21,030 nt of DNA from a virus: IMG/VR virus record IMGVR_UViG_3300050010_000252, positions 1 through 21,030 of that record; one strand, written 5' to 3'. This document shows, piece after piece, positions 18,946 through 21,030 of the stretch; position 1 is the first letter of the stretch, and the number at the start of each line of letters is the position of its first letter. The notes under the pieces were generated by a model. The model searched no databases and had not been told where the DNA came from. It saw nothing but the letters and a program-made list of their open reading frames with translations. The position numbers and the translations under genes are program-made.

Positions 18946-20572
18946 TTTTCAATTAACGTTCAACGGATACCCTTCTCTCTTACCCACTCCCGAGTTGCAA
19001 AGTTGGATCGAGAAGAACGATTCGTTAAAAGATTTTCAAATCCAACTTCCTGCAAGGAATCGTCCAGGTGCCGCCACCGATTTAACTAGCAATCTATTTG
19101 TTCGTGATCTACCGCCTATAGAGTTGAATAAGTTGTATTACCCTAGTTCGGGCGTGATGCAGTGGAGTTATGTTTTTTTGCTTTATAATGGTTCTGATTT
19201 AGAATCTATTAAATTAAATCCAACAGGGGACTTAATACTACAATCTACCAATTCCAACGCATTGACTTTTTCTAGTTTCACTTTGGCGGCGTCTATTCCC
19301 CTCATGCAATTCGGAACAGGGGCAAGTGGAGGCAATACGGGCGAAACGACATCGGTTACGGATGATGACACCACCCTACATTTGCTATGGTTTTGCGACG
19401 ATAGATATTGGCTAGCCAATTTTACAGGGAGGGCGACTGACGGATTATCAGATGACGATACTTGGGACGATGTAATAAATTATTGCTTAGACACATTAGG
19501 TATTACAGCGACGATTCCCGACATAGACGATAGGTTTGGAGTTCCTAGCCAATACAGTGATGTGCAAGAAATAGGTGAATACAATGCTGCGGTGATGTTA
19601 GATGCCGCTCTTAATAATTGTGGGTTGTTAATAGTTCGTGATGAGGATGGTTCTTACAATATAATAACGAGAATAGACGCCAACACAATAGAGACTGCCA
19701 CCACCAACGAGGGATATACATTACGTGCGGGTGGAAACTGGTTCAGAAATAATATATCAGGCACCACATCTTATTTAGGTACAATTCCAAATTACGTAAC
19801 GTGTTATTATCCTGTATGGGATGAGCAGAGCAACGAAGATGATGGCGGGGGCTCCGGGTTTGGCCCTCCACCTACGGGGTGGTTTTCGGAAGCATATTGG
19901 GCTTACCAATATGATGATCCTGGATTCAATCATATCAGGAGTCCTCTTAACAGCGTTGATTATTATCTGGTTCAGGTGGCAAAATCGCAAGTATTTACTG
20001 ATTTGGACTTAACGGCCCCGTCGGGCGGCAACGGGCAGAAAATGTTCAGGTGCTCAGCAAGAGCCTATGGTGATCCGCCTTGCAATTCCGATGCTCTGGC
20101 TAAATTGACATTAGCTATCGCTGGTGATTATTATTTGAAAAAGATATGGAGTTTAACCCAAGAGGTATGGAATAATTTCGTACCCACTAGTGGTTCAGGA
20201 CTTTATACATATATATATTATTATGCGAATGATTGCTGGACGAAGATAGTCGGCGATCCGAGTAATCTTGAAAACGAACAACAGATGCAGGATGTGGGTG
20301 GGTGCAGCAGTTCAGGATCGTCTAGCGGAAGTTCGGGATCATCAGGATCATCCGGATCGTCGGGACAATCTAGTAAGAGTTCCGGATCGTCGGGGGCATC
20401 CTCAGGCAGTAGTGGCACCAGTAGCACCAGTAGCGGCAGCAGTTCTTCCGGTTGTCCTTATAATAATTTACCTATATGTGATTTTCCGCCATACATTGTC
20501 GGAGTCGATGAATATGGGTGCCTGTGCCGAGTCCCAGCATCTAGTGCGTCGGGCGTGGAGATTTTGCTCTAA
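18932..20572 (+). CDS. Tail hub/baseplate-like protein with Ser/Gly linker
   Basis: A 546-residue protein. The N-terminal half is beta-rich; the middle has DTWDDVINYCLDTLGIT, YNAAVMLDAALNNCGLLIVRDEDGSYNI, a pattern like domains of phage tail hub proteins. Residues 459-507 are almost entirely Ser and Gly (with a few Q, K, A and T), bounded by C458 and C508, and followed by a compact Cys-rich end (CPYNNLPICDFPPY, YGCLCRVP). The start is chosen at 18932 because the N-terminus looks complete; its SD (AGAGAGAG) lies within the GIY-YIG remnant. The stop overlaps the next start (TAATG). A tail tip role is inferred. Confidence 0.65.
   Translation: MTSPNFQLTFNGYPSLLPTPELQSWIEKNDSLKDFQIQLPARNRPGAATDLTSNLFVRDLPPIELNKLYYPSSGVMQWSYVFLLYNGSDLESIKLNPTGDLILQSTNSNALTFSSFTLAASIPLMQFGTGASGGNTGETTSVTDDDTTLHLLWFCDDRYWLANFTGRATDGLSDDDTWDDVINYCLDTLGITATIPDIDDRFGVPSQYSDVQEIGEYNAAVMLDAALNNCGLLIVRDEDGSYNIITRIDANTIETATTNEGYTLRAGGNWFRNNISGTTSYLGTIPNYVTCYYPVWDEQSNEDDGGGSGFGPPPTGWFSEAYWAYQYDDPGFNHIRSPLNSVDYYLVQVAKSQVFTDLDLTAPSGGNGQKMFRCSARAYGDPPCNSDALAKLTLAIAGDYYLKKIWSLTQEVWNNFVPTSGSGLYTYIYYYANDCWTKIVGDPSNLENEQQMQDVGGCSSSGSSSGSSGSSGSSGSSGQSSKSSGSSGASSGSSGTSSTSSGSSSSGCPYNNLPICDFPPYIVGVDEYGCLCRVPASSASGVEILL
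20306..20452 (+). repeat. Ser/Gly codon low-complexity repeat
   Basis: A run of AGC/TCG/TCA/GGA-type codons, built from short degenerate units such as TCATCAGGA and TCGTCGGGA, encodes the 49-residue Ser/Gly linker. Mixed synonymous codons show that the amino acid composition, rather than the DNA repeat itself, has been kept. Confidence 0.85.
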
Positions 20573-20814
20573 TGCCAATTATGTTAAAGAACGGCAAGGT
20601 AATAATCGGCAAAAGGGGAGTTGTGAATAAGGAAGAACCAGCTACAAAAGAATTGTCTTTTCGGGACGTAAGAAACAAATTAAAAGATAACGAGTTCGTG
20701 AGTAAGCTTCCGGCAGAATTACAAGAGAGAGTTAAGTCATTATTCTTGGGTTGTAACTGTAATATTACAACTCGTATTAAAGAATTATTACCAGAATTGA
20801 AGGGGTACTTATAA
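20572..20814 (+). CDS. Small helical protein, unknown
   Basis: An 80-residue protein starting in a TAATG overlap with the tail hub-like gene. The first 20 residues form a basic strand-like segment (MLKNGKVIIGKRGVVNK); the rest is helical (LSFRDVRNKLKDNEFVSKL, ELQERVKSLFLGCNCN, TTRIKELLPELKGYL). A CNC pair occurs near residue 62. No family is recognised. Its stop overlaps the following start. Confidence 0.6.
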   Translation: MPIMLKNGKVIIGKRGVVNKEEPATKELSFRDVRNKLKDNEFVSKLPAELQERVKSLFLGCNCNITTRIKELLPELKGYL

Positions 20815-21030
20815 TGTCATCAATCGGGCATGGCACCGTAGAATCGTGGCTAAATATAACAGATAATTTAGGTTGGGTGCCAGATCACTCTTGGCCGAAG
20901 GGTTGCCGTACGCACAGCAATCACGAAAGCTCGGACGTGCAGAGAATCGGACTCGTGACGATGGAGGAAGGCGAGTTAGGGCTGTGGATCAAATTCTGGG
21001 ATGGCAAAACTATTGTCTATCACTTTGAGG
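20814..21030 (+). CDS. Start of a further gene, unknown (cut by window end)
   Basis: ATG 20814 overlaps the previous TAA (TAATG), and the frame stays open to the window end (72 codons). It begins MSSIGHGTVESWLNITDNLG and contains WVPDHSWPKGCRTHSN and LGLWIKFWDGKTIVYHF. Several Trp and His residues are visible but no known motif. Overlapping start and open frame support a real gene; the product cannot be named. Confidence 0.55.
   Translation, partial: MSSIGHGTVESWLNITDNLGWVPDHSWPKGCRTHSNHESSDVQRIGLVTMEEGELGLWIKFWDGKTIVYHFE

Noticed and set aside
20221-20427. - strand frame rich in D, P, E and L opposite the Ser/Gly linker
   Set aside because: It is the complement of the Ser/Gly codon repeat and its low-complexity product is an artefact of that.
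20306-20452. Repeat-rich region as a CRISPR array
   Set aside because: The units are short, degenerate codon repeats in frame within a protein gene with no spacer structure.

Overview
The window is a block of a tailed double-stranded DNA bacteriophage genome or prophage (Caudoviricetes). Every supported gene lies on the + strand, genes are packed with stop/start overlaps (ATGA, TAATG), and the order is the usual terminase - portal - protease/scaffold - decoration - major capsid - connector - tail tube - tail chaperone - tape measure - tail tip. TAA, TAG and TGA all act as stops, so the standard code applies. No contractile sheath gene is seen, so a siphovirus-like tail is the best guess. Nothing identifies the host firmly. 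Several head genes look Mu-like (portal, gpI-type protease, gp36-type connector). No gene-free stretch exceeds 300 bases; the largest gap is 10879-11058.

Layout. 1-860: the end of an upstream gene, an exported glutaredoxin-like protein and two small membrane proteins, possibly a lysis or envelope cluster. 861-3885: fibre or appendage-like genes and small proteins, including two fibre-like proteins sharing an N-terminal module, one carrying a 159-bp tandem duplication, and a Cys-rich relative of the capsid decoration protein. 3882-7062: a small zincin metallopeptidase followed by the large terminase, which carries two inteins, one in the ATPase P-loop and one in the nuclease motif. 7125-8951: portal and a small Cys-rich protein. 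8955-9518: a free-standing GIY-YIG homing endonuclease. 9502-10878: capsid protease/scaffold, with a likely nested scaffold start. 11059-12588: decoration protein and major capsid protein after a terminator. 12652-13755: connector and likely tail tube. 13884-16071: tail assembly chaperone with a probable -1 frameshift extension, then the tape measure. 16068-21030: tail tip or baseplate genes, including a decayed GIY-YIG endonuclease remnant at 18808-18945 not previously obvious because it is short.

How it works together. Intein splicing must restore both catalytic centres of the terminase before DNA can be packaged through the portal. The protease/scaffold, decoration and capsid proteins build the head, and the chaperone, tape measure and hub proteins build the tail. 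The window is unusually rich in homing elements: a LAGLIDADG intein, a 123-residue mini-intein, one intact GIY-YIG gene and one truncated GIY-YIG gene. The terminase with two catalytic-site inteins, both lacking the usual penultimate His, is the most notable system here.
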